The notes below the pieces were generated by a model. The model saw only the letters and a list, made by a program, of their open reading frames with translations, did no database searches and was not told the origin of the DNA. Made by a program: the position numbers and the translations under genes. DNA of 64,000 bases, taken from positions 58,111 to 122,110 of the forward strand of contig JABYQR010000105.1 of assembly GCA_022592445.1 (NCBI GenBank), read 5' to 3'. Of this stretch, positions 20,355 through 32,378 are shown piece by piece. The DNA is from Cytidiella melzeri. Lineage: Eukaryota; Basidiomycota; Agaricomycetes; Polyporales; Irpicaceae. Position 1 is the stretch's first letter, and the number at the start of each line of letters is the position of its first letter.

Positions 20355-20398
20355 TTTATATACCTTTCAAAGCCATGGCCACATCGAAATTTCCAGAG
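20355..20398 (-). promoter_or_regulatory. HSP20 promoter: TATA box and heat shock element
   Basis: On the minus strand TATATAAA lies at 20362-20355, about 100 bp upstream of ATG 20251. Some 25 bp further upstream, 20386-20398 reads GAAatTTCcaGAG, three alternating nGAAn-type units (the third imperfect), the arrangement bound by heat shock factor. This fits heat induction of the gene. Confidence 0.6.
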
Positions 20399-20981
20399 AC
20401 ATCAGCGATTCTATAAGCCTCTGGGCATGGAGCTCGTCGAGCTGGTCTGGACCATTCGGCATGATTCCTATGTTGAGGGAAATGTCTCGAACCTTGTAGA
20501 CGCCCGACGTCGTGCTCCAAAAGCGTAAAATGGCAAACATATGTCAGCAAACTCGAGGCTTCCGCCTAATCATACCTTTCCAGCCGTATTCAGCACCCCG
20601 CCGTCCCCGCCTCTTGTTAACAGCGAGATCGCTGATGAACACTTTGACGTACTTTGGGTAGTAAACATCATCCTACTGAGTACTGCGAGACGCGAAGAAA
20701 TTATTGGAGATTCGAGGTGACTCTATAATTACTCTCCTTTTAGTAGTACCCTGTCGTCAGTTCATGTCTCCCTGTGTTTTTGCAAGTCGTAAACCAGATG
20801 GGCCAGTGAGCCGTGCGAGTGTAAAGTCTGTCCCGCAGCCAACGTGGCAATGCCACATAGCCAGCCGAGATGCGTGCAAACTGACATGTGGTCGAAATTG
20901 GTGGCGAAGGAGGTGGCCAAAAGTGCCTACAGAAGGTGCACTCTCTGAAATTATCAGCGACCCTGCCTGGTATGCTACCAG
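20399..20981. other. Intergenic region upstream of HSP20
   Basis: No gene recognised. Short open frames on both strands lack family features. Further heat-shock units may be present, but none is clear. Confidence 0.3.
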
Positions 20982-21542
20982 TCACCAACGAAGGCGCAAA
21001 AACAAAGAGATGGAGTCTCGGACACATGAGAAAGATCTGCGGCTGACTGAATTCCGCAGGGGAATGACGGCTAGGGCTGCCCTGAACACTCTCCCTCTCC
21101 AGCTATTGTTGTTGGTAGTAGTGGTGACGCAGGGCAGGTGAGCGTAGTCGATAGGGCGAGGACATGCATCTCCGTTCAAGACCCTCCGCACTACCAACCA
21201 GAGTATCCTCATTACTTTCGGCAGACACATTCTCCATTCTCGGTGGACGCAGAGGAGAGCACTAAAGAGAAACCGGCAGAGATTGTTCATCCCTGTGTAT
21301 AGATGCAGCAGGTTAAGATAGTGCGTGTTGGTTTGTACACTCGTGTGTGGCTTGATCACGGTGCTATGGCTGGCAATGCAGGCGTTTGTAAGGTCTTCAG
21401 ACGTCAAGTAGCCGATGGAGGGGTTCGTGGAGGAAACGGTGTGGTCTAGAGGAATAGAGCGAAGCATAGGCGTCGCCTGTCGCACTGAGTCGAAGATCAA
21501 GAGGGTGGCATAGGCAGAAGCATCGAGCGGTGAGCGCTTCAT
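20982..21542 (-). CDS. Possible hypothetical gene or remnant, 186 aa frame
   Basis: The longest minus-strand frame here (MKRSPLDASAYATLLIFDSV...) reads plausibly to about its residue 95 (TSEDLTNACIAS..., NTHYLNLLHLYTGMN) and then becomes Arg/Cys-rich and unconvincing. Directly upstream, 21700-21595 on the same strand encodes DILATYTENNALFAMFGEVF and DNICSMLNRRPDG before a good donor (gtgagc), but joining to the next acceptor meets a stop. It may be a broken multi-exon gene. The family is not recognised. Confidence 0.3.
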   Translation of the reverse strand: MKRSPLDASAYATLLIFDSVRQATPMLRSIPLDHTVSSTNPSIGYLTSEDLTNACIASHSTVIKPHTSVQTNTHYLNLLHLYTGMNNLCRFLFSALLCVHREWRMCLPKVMRILWLVVRRVLNGDACPRPIDYAHLPCVTTTTNNNSWRGRVFRAALAVIPLRNSVSRRSFSCVRDSISLFLRLRW

Positions 21543-22156
21543 CTAAGCGTCGATGTAAGTGATAAGACAGAGATAGACGACCGGTGCTCACCCATCTGGC
21601 CTGCGGTTAAGCATGCTACATATGTTATCGAATACCTCGCCAAACATTGCGAACAGAGCGTTGTTTTCTGTGTACGTGGCAAGTATATCAGAGGGGGAGA
21701 GCTATGTAATAACACTATCGCTGAGGTTGCGACCTTCATAGAGCCCAGAAGTCGCCCTCGGAGTTCTCGCAATGAAGATAGTAAGAAAAAATGCCCACGT
21801 TATCTCCGAGAGTGGTACTCAGTCTACCTCTCGCCTTCTCGTGTGTGCAACAGGTTCAGTGTGTGACAGCTCGAAGTGAAGCGCTACCGCCCCACTAAGG
21901 ACACAGCACGCATGAGCAATCAGCAGGTCTCAGGCAGAGAATCTTGTTTGCGACCAAAGTGAGGAGGTTGTAGAGGGCAAGATGAGAGGAAGGAAGAGGA
22001 AAGGCGGAGGCGAGGATTTGAATAAGCGCTACACCACGTGATCGTGTTTTCATCGACCTGGCAGACGCCGAAGTTGCAGTCCTTCAACTGTAGCTCGCGT
22101 TCACCACTCGCGGTCGCTCACCCTCATAGCCCCAGCGGCCTCTCGAAGAGGAAAAG
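21543..22156. other. Upstream region of RING paralogue C
   Basis: Apart from the exon-like piece at about 21595-21700 on the minus strand, no gene is seen. The 130 bp before ATG 22157 should contain the promoter of the RING gene. Confidence 0.3.
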
Positions 22157-23781
22157 ATGGTGGGGACGACATGCACAATATGTCTTGACGACGTCAAGTC
22201 GCCTGTCTCCATACCCTGCGGCCACCTGCACTGTGAGGGTTGTCTTGTCCAGTATGTCGAGCAGCACGACGATGTAACCGAGGCTCCTTGCCCGACATGT
22301 CGCGCGCCATTTTGCATTGGTACGTGCTTGAATTAAAGTATATGCTGAAAACTCGAACGCTGACGCGTGTTAACATTCACCTAGCGACCCCTGACCTTCG
22401 GTTTGTCCCACAGAAGTACCACAAGTACATCCTACCTACCGTTCGACGCGTCTATCTCTCCCAGCCAGCACCTCAGACACACCCAGAGAACGTGGCGTAC
22501 CTCAAGTCTGTGATATCTGCCCTCGAGGAGCGCACGGAAACGCTCGAAGGGTCGAACGTGTCTTTGCGAGGTCGCGTGTCCAACCTGGAGAAGCGCGTAG
22601 TGGCTCTTACCCAGGACAAGGGGAGGCTGATGGACCGGTGTGAAGCTGGGATGGCCACTATCCAGAAGCTTGGGGAAAAGGAGAGAGAAGCGAGGCATGA
22701 AAAGGAACAGGTGGAGCTGGATCTGGAGGCTCTGAGGCGGAAGTATGAGTCCGTGAAGAGCAAATACAAGGCATTAAAGCACGCGTATGTGCCTCATCGT
22801 GTCTCAAAGACCTTGCTGACCTTGGAATACAGCAAACCATCTGCGCCATCGCCTATGAAGCAGCCCGCATCTACCAAGCGAACCAGCGCGCAGGCCGCGC
22901 TTGATGCTGATACGAAGCTGGGTGACAGCAAGGGGCCCGGTGCACGCCTCATCCTCCCCATCCCTAAACGTCCTCGAATGGCTTTTGGCTGGTGGCCGAC
23001 TGTTGGCGAAGTCCCATCCGAGGCGGAGGACGATAAGCGTGATGTCAAACTGGAAGCTGCCGACGACGAGCTCGAGTACGACAGTCCGCCAGTGAAGATG
23101 GAAGACGACGAGGATACTAAGCCCTCGCTATCCGCTCTATCGTCTGGGCTCTCTTCCGCTCCTACTTCATTCCCAAAGATCAAAGAAGAGCCTGTACAGA
23201 CTCGTAACGTCCATTCTGTGAGCCGCCATTCTAGCCAGCCTAAGCCACGACGTCACGCATCAGCGTCGTACAAGACCTCTGATAACGAATCCGACGATGA
23301 AGAAGAGGCCTTCCGTCGCACAGCGCCTATTCCGAGGCTTGATGTCACGGCTCTGAGCACCAAATCGCAGGTTAAGAAAGTACAGAAATTGAAGCCATCA
23401 GGGCTTTCAAGGGTCTTTCAGGGCATGGATGTTGATGACAGCGACTATTCGCCAAGCACATTGGGCTCCAGCCCGCGGATGCCTACTCCAGGTCCCAGTA
23501 CCCGGCCACTTCTAAGTCACTCACAGCTGCCGACGCCCCCCTACATGAAGCCAGCGAGGTCCGGTACAGCCATCGGAGACTTGTTTTCACCTCGTCGATC
23601 TAACCGTGTAGAGACTCACAATGGTCACGGCAGCATCGATTATTTGAGTTCTCCCCTGCGTATGGGTTTGGACGAGGACGAGGACGAGGATGGGCGCTCT
23701 GTGGGCAAGAGGTCGTACGTCTTCCGAGGGAAGAAGGTCAGCGCGACGCCAGAAAGTTTGCCTTGGGACGCGAAGCCATGA
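22157..23781 (+). CDS. RING finger protein with coiled coil (paralogue C)
   Basis: The first exon (22157-22319) encodes a complete C3HC4 RING: CTICLDDVKSPVSIPCGHLH, CEGCLVQYV, CPTCRAPFCI. A 65-bp intron (22320-22384) leads into one long exon, giving about 519 aa. After the RING comes a conserved spacer (FVPQKYHKYILPTVRRVYLS) and a coiled coil of about 100 residues (LKSVISALEERTETLEGSNV..., EKEREARHEKEQVELDLEAL). The C-terminal 300 residues are acidic, Ser/Pro-rich and largely disordered, with several Lys-x-Glu segments. It ends KKVSATPESLPWDAKP. It is related in layout to the pair at 11.7-14.7 kb, but its intron follows the RING instead of interrupting it. Probable nuclear ubiquitin or SUMO ligase-type protein; target unknown. 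Confidence 0.75.
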
Positions 23782-24509
23782 AATCATGCATCACTATGAC
23801 CTCACAAAATTTCTGAGGGATTTTCTCTCACAATGCTATACTTCGCCTATTGCGCCGTTCAGTTCTACACCATTTTATTTTCCTGTCGATGTGCATATTT
23901 CCTAGTTTTTGTTGTCGAATGTATCTCATGTAGTCCCGTTGTCTGTATTCTGTTCTCTAGGCTGTACGGAATGCTTAAAATGGGAAAATCCCGAACATTC
24001 GTAACGCCTGAGGAAGAGCTCATTTGATTCTCAGTGACTGAGCGTACGAGCGTGAATTCGATAAATTTGCCTACAGCGAGCCTGAGCCTCCGTAGTGAGA
24101 CCAAATAACACGTCAACAATGCCAAACAACGCGCCTCGAACGCGTACACAGACACAAACGGTTGCGTACGCGCCAGTGGCATCGGTGCACCTCAACCGGC
24201 CACGCAAAAAAAAAAACTTGAAATGAAATTGGGGATTTATGGTTGAATGCGCTACAGTCAAGAAAACCAAGACGAAAGAAAGAAGAAAAAACTAAGCTAC
24301 TTGTGTAAAATTCAAGTTGCCCAGACTCCGAAGACGTGTACAAGAAAGATAATGTACATGTACAGCAGCAAGCAATACAAAAATGCGAAAGATATCAGTC
24401 GCCAATATTTTAACAAACCATACAGCCGAAACCCCTGCCCAAGCTTCTACACGTAGGTGCGATGCTGATTATCCCGTCAATGATGGGTTGTAATAGACTA
24501 AATTTCGGT
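23782..24509. other. Convergent intergenic region, AT-rich
   Basis: Lies between the 3' ends of RING paralogue C and a small Cys-rich gene. It contains an A-run (near 24206-24216) and low-complexity AT sequence but no recognised gene. Confidence 0.4.
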
Positions 24510-24814
24510 CTACTTCAAGGGAGGGCCTTCGCTGGTAAGAATGAGACGCGTAAGAAGCTGAATGCTATTGGAAAAGACTGGTCCGCCACTCACTGGGATC
24601 CTCTGATCTTGCATTCGCCTCCCATGCAGTCGTCTTGAACCTTGATATGCTCAGGAAGGGCGGGCGAGGCGCTGTGGCAGCGGTGAGGCTGGGGACCGCT
24701 AGGCATCGAGCACCAGGCCCTGTAGCGTCGCTCTTGGTCGCAAAAATAGGTATCGACGCCTGCGTATATGGCTCCACAGGTGTAGACGACGTGGTAGGAT
24801 TTGAGCGTGCACAT
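24510..24814 (-). CDS. Small Cys-rich protein of the MC...YxCG family (member 1)
   Basis: Two exons: 24814-24594 and, after a 62-bp intron (24593-24532), 24531-24510. The product starts MCTLKSYHVVYTCGAIYAG and has further Cys at VDTYFCDQ, WCSMPSG and the tail DDCMGGECK. The short second exon ends HEGPPLK. There is no signal peptide, so the Cys residues may bind metal. Two further genes in the window (36921 and 38908) share the MC start, the YxCG block, the late Cys pair and the phase-2 intron before a tiny last exon. Function unknown. The start was chosen at MC because of this family pattern; an ATG two codons upstream is possible. Confidence 0.6.
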
Positions 24815-26779
24815 ATTCACAGAGGGGTGAGGGTGAAGAACGGCGGGATGGTTTGGCGGGAGGGTTTGCTCGTCGGGAGAGAGGAGCAGATGGGAGTGTT
24901 GAGTGTAGAGTTTGTACTTCCTCCTTCACCCTCGCCCAGGTATTAAACCCTTCCGAGCACGACTGGGCATGTGCGCGCGTGCTTTGTACGTACAGTTGCA
25001 CCGTCGCTGCTGCCCCAAATGCGTTCCAGGCGGGAACCATAGGGGTCTTTGTGATCGAAAGAGCGTGATGAGAGGATTGTGTCCGATATACGTAAAATTT
25101 CCGATAAGTCGAAAAGAAATCCTTTGTGAATGGTCGGCAACACCGCAAGCCGCGAATGAGATGAAATAAGCGCACATGACCACCGGGAGCTCTCTATCTC
25201 GATCAAGGCTTGACAGTCCATGACCGGCCATTCACATGAGACAGGGCTGTGATATCTCATCACGACGAAGTTAATTCTTCCTAATGCACAAAGTTTCAAA
25301 GCGAATATACGCACAATGAGTTATCACTTGCTGGCCGGTGCGTCTAGCTCACGGAGTGTCTCAGCTTTCAGTGCACGTGTGCGCGTGGCTTGAGGGCTCA
25401 CCCCTAGAATTGGTCCGAGCTGTCTTCTCCCGCATATAGCAACGTCGCGGGCCAGATTTGCTTGGTACAAAGGCTCATCTGGGGTCCCACCCCGTTGCGC
25501 AACGGTCAGGGAGGATACAGCTGATGCACGTGCAAGAAGGGCTGTTTGCCTAACTACGACGCTCAAAGGCTGTCCAAGACTCGAAGCACAATGAACACGT
25601 ACCCTGCCCCTATTTTGAGTCCACTTTTTGTTCAGGCGTGCGTAGCGCATGAAAGGATAGCGGCCTTTGGAGTGAAGACGTAAGCTCAGAATGGGAGTTC
25701 TCATGAAAAATCAAAAAAAAATTACCTACAAATGAAATGTACAACAGTTCAGGCGTGTCGGAGATTGTGATAACGAAAGGAAAGTAGCAAAAGGACAGAC
25801 CCTGGTCGGACGTCCTCGTGGGTGATTTGAAACAACATGGCAGGCGGCATACTGCAGCTTATGTGACATTAGAAAGTCCTCACAGAGTTCTCAGTTTTGT
25901 GTCGCGCTACCAGCCAGTGCGTGGCCGTGACTGCTCACCTGCCATAACTGCCATCTGGAGCGCTGCTATACCTTGGGATTACATGTGGATTCCAGCGTCC
26001 CGGCACATTGAGACAAGATTCAGTTATAGAGAAGACTGAGCCTGTAGATGTGGTGTCACTGGGGTTTGCAGAGTGTGCTGTCGGAACTCACTGAGTCGGT
26101 ACCATAGAGTTGTCGTACGTCGCACCGACGCCAACGACAGAAAAGGCGAACGGCAGCTCCCGATTACTCCGAAATAGTCGCTAAGCTCCCACGCCACAAA
26201 GTCGACGTAGACTGGAGAGTCGGTCGAGCCTCACTCGTCTCATCCGATGCTTTGAACTTGGCAGACTGCGCGCATTCTCGTTGGTAGTGCCAAGAAGAGA
26301 TATTCTTGGAAGTATGTGGCATTTTCTTTGAGGTCGACGTACAGTAACCTTTGCACTTGAGCTGAAGTCGACGCACAGTGCACACTCGGAATCAGCACAG
26401 ACGTCACTGCAAATTGTGGGCATAACAGCTAGTTTGACAACGAGGTACTACTAGTAGGGCTGCGGATGGTACTTTCATCTTAAACCCGCGATTCAATCAT
26501 CGTTCGCGACTACGAGGGCCTCTCACAGGCCAAGGTGTAACATTGTTGCCGTCGTCGCAGCAGGTGGCAACCCCTTCAAGGGCTCGAGCTAGGTCGTGTG
26601 CGTATCTTCCCGCAAGAAGCAGCTGTATCATCTCGGACCAAGCATCAAGGAAACATGGCTGGTGCGTCTTACGCGGACTAGTGATAGCCACTCGGGCGAC
26701 GATATACTTGGATGGGGAATGGAAGATTGAAGACACGGCACTGCAGCGCTATATCCAAGTTACAGAAATCCAACCATCT
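24815..26779. other. Long gap without recognised gene
   Basis: Open frames of up to about 160 codons exist on the minus strand (24699-25175, 25324-25704) but overlap the Cys-rich gene or have Arg-rich, shadow-like composition. I see no family feature, tRNA or repeat array. Near 26178 and 26590-26630 short segments resemble positions 29430 and 29800, suggesting that the DUF6533 duplication unit may begin in this gap. Confidence 0.35.
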
Positions 26780-27724
26780 CGTTATGCATCTTTTTCGAAG
26801 ACGACTCTGCTCCCAGGTGCGCAGCCCACCTGTTCTAGCCAATGAGCGAACGCACGTTCTTGCCCTTGTGATAACTACGGACTGCCTTCTTCAATACCGA
26901 AGCGACTCTTTGCAACCGTGCGGTGCTCTTGTTCACCAGCTCATCTATCACTGATACTTGCAAACTATACTTCCCTACCTAGTTCTCGTTCGACATGGAG
27001 GCTTTATGGCCGAATGCAGCGCGGTAGAACACAACGTGGGGAAACGATCACCTTCGCTCCGCGCTTCAGTGAGAGCAAAGTCGGGGTATGCGGTACATTG
27101 GGCTACGCTGTGCACGATATGCTGACGACACTGCTCAACTCAATCAGGTTCCTGGCGGGCTTTGCCATCGCATCGTGTGGTCGGTCAGGGTAATATGCCG
27201 CACAATAAGAGAACCAATGTAACAACGACGAGGTAACGTACAAATACAAGACATATCTCACGAAATATCACGCCAGAGTGCATGACCTGCATTCTACGAC
27301 GGAGTGTTGAATAATCAAGAGATACCACTCCAACGTCTTCCGTCTCACCCTACTCTGGCGCCACGCAGGTTGCAAATTGCCCTTCTTCTCGACCTATACC
27401 ATCTATCGTCCCCATCGTATCGCGAAGAATTCTCAACATCAGCCGTTGATACATTAAAACACAGAAGGATGACAGTTTCTGCCTTACTTACTCTGTTCAC
27501 TAGGTCACCCCCACATGCTCGTCATGGAAGCATTCAGAAAGATGAATCGTATTACCTACACTGCCCAGGGCTCCTCTTAGCATCGCGAATTCTAGTTAGG
27601 GCTGATAGACGAGCGCTGACTTCAACCGTCAAGGTGCGCAATAAGTTATAAATGACTAGGGAGAAGCTGAGCTGCAAAACTCACCCGTCTTGCCTTTTCA
27701 CTCAATATCACCCCCTCAACGATC

Positions 27725-29259
27725 ATGCCCAGCAAGGCAGTAGCAGCAGCCACAGCCCAGTATGTGCCCATCTTCCTCCTTTATACGCAGCTCCACAGCT
27801 AACACACTACTACTACCCTCAGCTTCCTACAATTCCGCATTCAATACGCCAGTATCGGTGCGCCAAGTCCCCTTACTATGTCCTCAAGCAGCTAATTCCA
27901 ATATAGCACTTCTCTACTGGGACTATGTTCTCACACTCCGACATGAGATTCAGTACCTGTGGACAAAGAAATCCATGTATCGGCTCTCTACGGGTCTCTA
28001 CATCTTCTGCCGCTACGCATTGGTTGCCAACGTGCTGTATCTCCTAGCAGTCGCCGGTAAACTCGGTTCCAGCTGCAACACGTGGTACAAGTTCGTAGGG
28101 GGTATCAGCGTTATTGGCAGAGCCGCTGTTCTTAGTAAGCCCACGATATTTGTGTCAACACTGCGAGAGTTCTCACGTCGATGTAGCGGTCTTTACGATG
28201 CGGACGTACGCGATGTGGTCCAAGAACAAGATCGTGCTTTGCTTTCTGGGTGCGTTGGCATTGACATGTGTAGTGCTTGACTGTGTGAGTGTTTCCTGCC
28301 TGCTCGCGCGTGGTAATACCCTTACCTTCACTCTTTATCCTAAAGCTTCACGTACCTGGCTTGAGATGCACAGGATCCTCGAGCATTCAGATGTAAGTTT
28401 TGCTCAGCATCTCTATATTCAAATTTTATTGAACGCATTATGTGCTCCAGTGCGAATACACTGCTTTCAATCCTGGTGTGCGTGTTTGAGTTCTCCGCAA
28501 CTGTCCTTACCACCTTTCGATGCGTACAATCGGTGAAGGCATCTGGCTCTCTCCGATCGCAGCGTAATACACTCACTGTGAGGATCTTGGAGCAAGGTCA
28601 GTATTTTCCGCGATATGTTCTGAGCGACAGTTGGTTTTCCCTGAAACTATCTCTCAATTAGGCGTTCTGTACTTCGGGTAGGTACTGTCGACGCCCAGAC
28701 CAGCGTGCTATCGACTGACAAACTGCTGTCAAACTGATAGCATCGTTTCTGTATTCACTGTCGCGGCCGTCATCCTCAACTTTGTAAGTTTAGCTACTCT
28801 GCGAGCTCGACCTCTCTGAACATCGCTGTCCGAACTATCCAGCGCGCCCCGAGTGGGTTCTTCCAGCGCCTCCTCAATGCGCTGACCCTTCCGCTTTCAG
28901 GACTCCTCACCGCCCGTTTTCTCCTGCACATGCGTGCCTGGGACAGTCGAGGCACAGTCGAACTTGGTCCGGGCACGACATATACTACTGGTGTATTTGG
29001 CTTCCAGAGCGATCCCGCTTTTGCTCACGAGTCGAGTCTGCGAACCATGGAAAGGACGATCGTGGGCGAGTTCGGTGAGGATCCGGTGGTGTCTGCACAG
29101 AGTCGCGGATCGTCGACGGGAGAGCCTGGCGGGTCTGAGGATGAAGAAAAGGGGATTGGGCTGGAAACAATTGGGCGGAGGTTGAACGAGGTTGAGAGTC
29201 GTGATACTGAGGCTGCAGTCGAAGATGATCATGGTACGGTGGCGACGATCATGTTATAG
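27725..29259 (+). CDS. DUF6533 multi-pass membrane protein, copy 1
   Basis: Starts MPSKAVAAATA, then after a 64-bp intron FLQFRIQYASI, and after another intron the DUF6533 core ALLYWDYVLTLRHEIQYLW, KKSMYRLSTGLYIFCRYALV, ANVLYLLAVAGKLGSS. Further exons give TVFTMRTYAMWSKNKIVLCF, LHVPGLRCTG, ANTLLSILVCVFEFSATVLT, GVLYFGIVSVFTVAAVILNF and RAPSGFFQRLLNALTLPLSG. Hydrophobicity suggests about seven membrane spans followed by a hydrophilic Ser/Glu-rich cytoplasmic tail ending GTVATIML. DUF6533 proteins form large families in Agaricomycetes; their function is unknown and a receptor-like role is only a guess from topology. All splice sites have GT-AG consensus and every junction preserves the frame, so the gene looks intact. 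Confidence 0.78.
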
Positions 29260-30794
29260 TAGGGGGATACGCGACTGAATGCTGCGGGCTTACAGTGAGG
29301 TAGAATTCGAGTCTCTAGTGTACTCCAGCGAACTGGTAGCAACTTGAAGTCATCTATGTATGTAGGTCTGAGATCTCACTCAAGCCTAGACGAGCCAAGA
29401 CCTCTGAAAATGACCAAAACGGTCACCAAGGTTCCCACGCCACAAAGACTCCGAGTCAGCACATCTTGCGCTGGCCAGTCAACCACTCGAAGACAGCCAT
29501 TGCACACCCTACAGACGGGGTTGAGAACGTATGCCGCATCTATGTTTGTGCTCTTAACTGACGTATCTGCCTCACTAACGGCCCGCCAGGTCCAAGCTCA
29601 GGTAGCGACTCAGATGTCACTGCATGTTGTACTGGTACTAACACATCGAGACACTACAATTCGAATACGGATGTGACTCTCATCTCTTGTCGGAAGTGGT
29701 TGCCACTCAATTGATTGCTGATGGGAGCTCCTACAGGCAAAAGCTGCATACCCGTCGTTCAAGTGGCAGCCGTTTTGTTGTTTCTACGTTCAATTCAAGT
29801 CGTGTGCACGTCTTCCCGCATGAGGCGGCTGCGTTATCAAGCGCCGAAGGGAACTTGTCCGGTACGTCTCACCCTACCTCGTTCTCAACTATTTGTACAG
29901 TTGGATAGAGCATGGAAGACGGTGTCCTATTTGCTAAGTGCACGCAGCTTCACAGCCTGAGCCCTATGTTAGTGCATCCAGCTACGCATTCTTCTCAAAG
30001 AGACTCTGCTCACAAATGCACATCTCACGCATCTCAGCCAGTAAGCTCACGCACGTTTTTGAGCTTGTAACCGCATCAAAGCTAATTCTTCTGGCCGCCT
30101 TCTCTATCGTCAGGCCCTAACGTTCAGGTCCGCGCAGTGCCTATATTATTCACCGATTGCGAGTTAGGCTACTTTGCGTTCTTGTCCCAATATCCTGCTC
30201 CGTCGACGTGTAATCCTTGACTTGCAGGAGGTTGTGGTCAGCTTTGGGTTTGCCTATCTAGCATCAAGTGTATCACAGCGTGAGTAAAGGATCGCCTTCG
30301 TTCGGTGCCGTTGATTGATCAAGTCATGCAGCTTAGGAGATGACGTTACGTTTTACGCTATGCTGATGCCACTGTACAACTTAATCAGGTTCCTGACAGT
30401 CACCTCGTCTGCAGCGACACCAAGGGAGAGCATAGCCATCCCACCTTTCTCACGCAAATCGCACAAGCAGGAAGTGGATTCTCCTGTGTAGCGATGAATT
30501 ATCGAGGACCAGTTCATCGTCTCGTTCGGTACCAATCAGTATCTTGGGCAACAGCAGAAGGACGGTTGCATTCTTAACTGTGGCTCGTGCTACTCACTTC
30601 TCATTCAAGTCAACAACGCACGTTTGTCAAAGGGTAACAACACCAGAGATGGGTCACATCTGGTCCATCTCTCTGCGCCGCAATCTTTCGCTGCTCACAT
30701 CAAGCGAGGTGCTTCCTGCACACTAGTATCTCATTATAAGCCGAGTTCTCGCAATCTACCCGTTTTCCATCTCACACCCCCAAGTGATCTAACC
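29260..30794. other. Spacer between DUF6533 copies 1 and 2
   Basis: Contains the repeated marker at about 29985-30075 and upstream material that aligns loosely with the spacers before copies 1 and 3. No intact gene is visible; short open frames differ between the three spacers, which argues against coding. Confidence 0.5.
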
Positions 30795-32378
30795 ATGCCC
30801 AGCAAGGCAGTAGCAGCAGCTACCACCCAGTGCGTCTTCAGTGCCCTTCTGTTATTGAGCCAGTCTGCAACTAACAAACTACCGTACTCAGCTTCCTACA
30901 ATTTCGCATTCAATATGCCAGTATCGGTGCGCTCCATGACCTTGCTTTTTAATTTGTTCAGGTGCACTCACAAACGTTAACATAGCCCTTCTCTACTGGG
31001 ATTACGTTCTCACGCTCCAACATGAAATCCAATACTTGTGGACGAGAAAGTCTTTGCACCGCCTCTCTACGGCTCTCTACATCCTTTGCCGCTATGCCCT
31101 AGTTGCCAACGTCCTGTATCTCCTAGCCGTTGCCGGCAAACTTGGATCTAGCTGCAATACGTGGTACAAGTTCATAGGAGGGATAAGCGTTGTAGCAAGG
31201 GCCGCCGTTCTTAGTAAGTGAACCATATTCGTCACACCTCGTGTCAATACGGCCAGAGCTCTGACGACCGTGTCGGATGCAGCGGTCTTCACAATGCGCA
31301 CGTACGCTATGTGGTCAAAGAACAAAGTGGTGCTTTGCGTGTTGGGAGTGTTGGCATTGACTTGCGTAGCGCTTGATTGTGTGAGCTCCCTGCATATATA
31401 GGTTCAAGCAACGCGTACGATGCTACTAACGTCCTTACCAGCTTCATGTTCCTGGTTTGAGATGCACAGGGTCGTTGAGCATTCAGATATGAGTCCTTTC
31501 CAGTATGTCACTGTCTTAGCATTGCTCATCGCAGAATTCCCCCACAAGTGCCAATACCCTGCTATCGATCTTGATGTGTGTGTTCGAATTTTTCACAACC
31601 GTCCTTACCACCTTTCGATGCGTGCAAGCGGTGAAGGCAGCGGGCTCTCTGCGATCGCAGCGAAACACACTAACTGTGATGATTTTGGAGCAAGGTTGGC
31701 ATTCAAGTTCTGCATCACTTGTCCGAGCTACGATGAATCTGAAAAACTCTATTGCGTAGGTGTGCTATACTTTGGGTGAGCCTCGTCCATCATGATCCAT
31801 TGACATCCGGCTTGACTTCAAATCTGTTTGGTCAGGATCGTCACCATGCTCACCATCGCTGCGGTCATCCTCAACTTTGTAAGTACATCTTCCTGTACCT
31901 ATAAAAGCTTAACTTCCTTTGAACGCTGGTTTTCTCCACTACCACCAAGCGCGCTCCGAGCGGGTTCTTACAGCGTCTCCTCAACGCTCTCATTCTTCCG
32001 GTTTCAGGACTCCTCACTGCTCGTTTCCTCCTCCACATGCGGGCCTGGGACAATAAAGGCACGATGAATCGTTCCGCGTACAGCACGACGTCTACTGGCG
32101 TGATAGGTTCCCAGAGTGACCCAGCTTTTGCTCACGGGTCAAGTTTGCGAACCCTGGAAAGGTCGGTCGTGGGCGAGTTTGGTGACGACCCGGTGGTATT
32201 TGCACGGAGTCACGGTGGAACGTCGACGGGGGAGACTGTCGACGGACTGGGGGTCGGTGGTTCGGCTGACGAAGAGAAGTGGATTGAGCTTGGTAGGGTT
32301 GAGCAGAGGCACGAGGTTGTGTATCACAATTCTGCTGCAGTCGAGGATGTCGGTACTGTGGCAACGATTATGTTGTGA
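30795..32378 (+). pseudogene. DUF6533 membrane protein, copy 2, with a lost splice donor
   Basis: The first two thirds parallel copy 1 (ALLYWDYVLTLQHEIQYLW, LYLLAVAGKLGSS, MRTYAMWSKNKVVLCVLGVL, LHVPGLRCTG). After ...LSIQ the donor that reads gtaagt in copy 1 and gtcagt in copy 3 is atgagt here (31489-31494). Reading on gives ATA TGA, a stop. The downstream exons remain well kept (SILMCVFEFFTTVLTTF, IVTMLTIAAVILNF, FLQRLLNALILPVSGLLTAR, ending GTVATIML). Unless an unusual AT-AG intron is used, the protein ends after about five membrane spans. The damage appears young because the rest of the gene is intact. Confidence 0.65.

Noticed and set aside
24510..24814. Small Cys-rich proteins considered as secreted effectors or antimicrobial peptides
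   Set aside because: All three members start with MC and lack a signal peptide, so classical secretion is not supported.
24699..25704. Minus-strand frames of 126-158 codons
   Set aside because: Arg/Ser-rich, without splice structure or family features; the first overlaps the Cys-rich gene in another frame.
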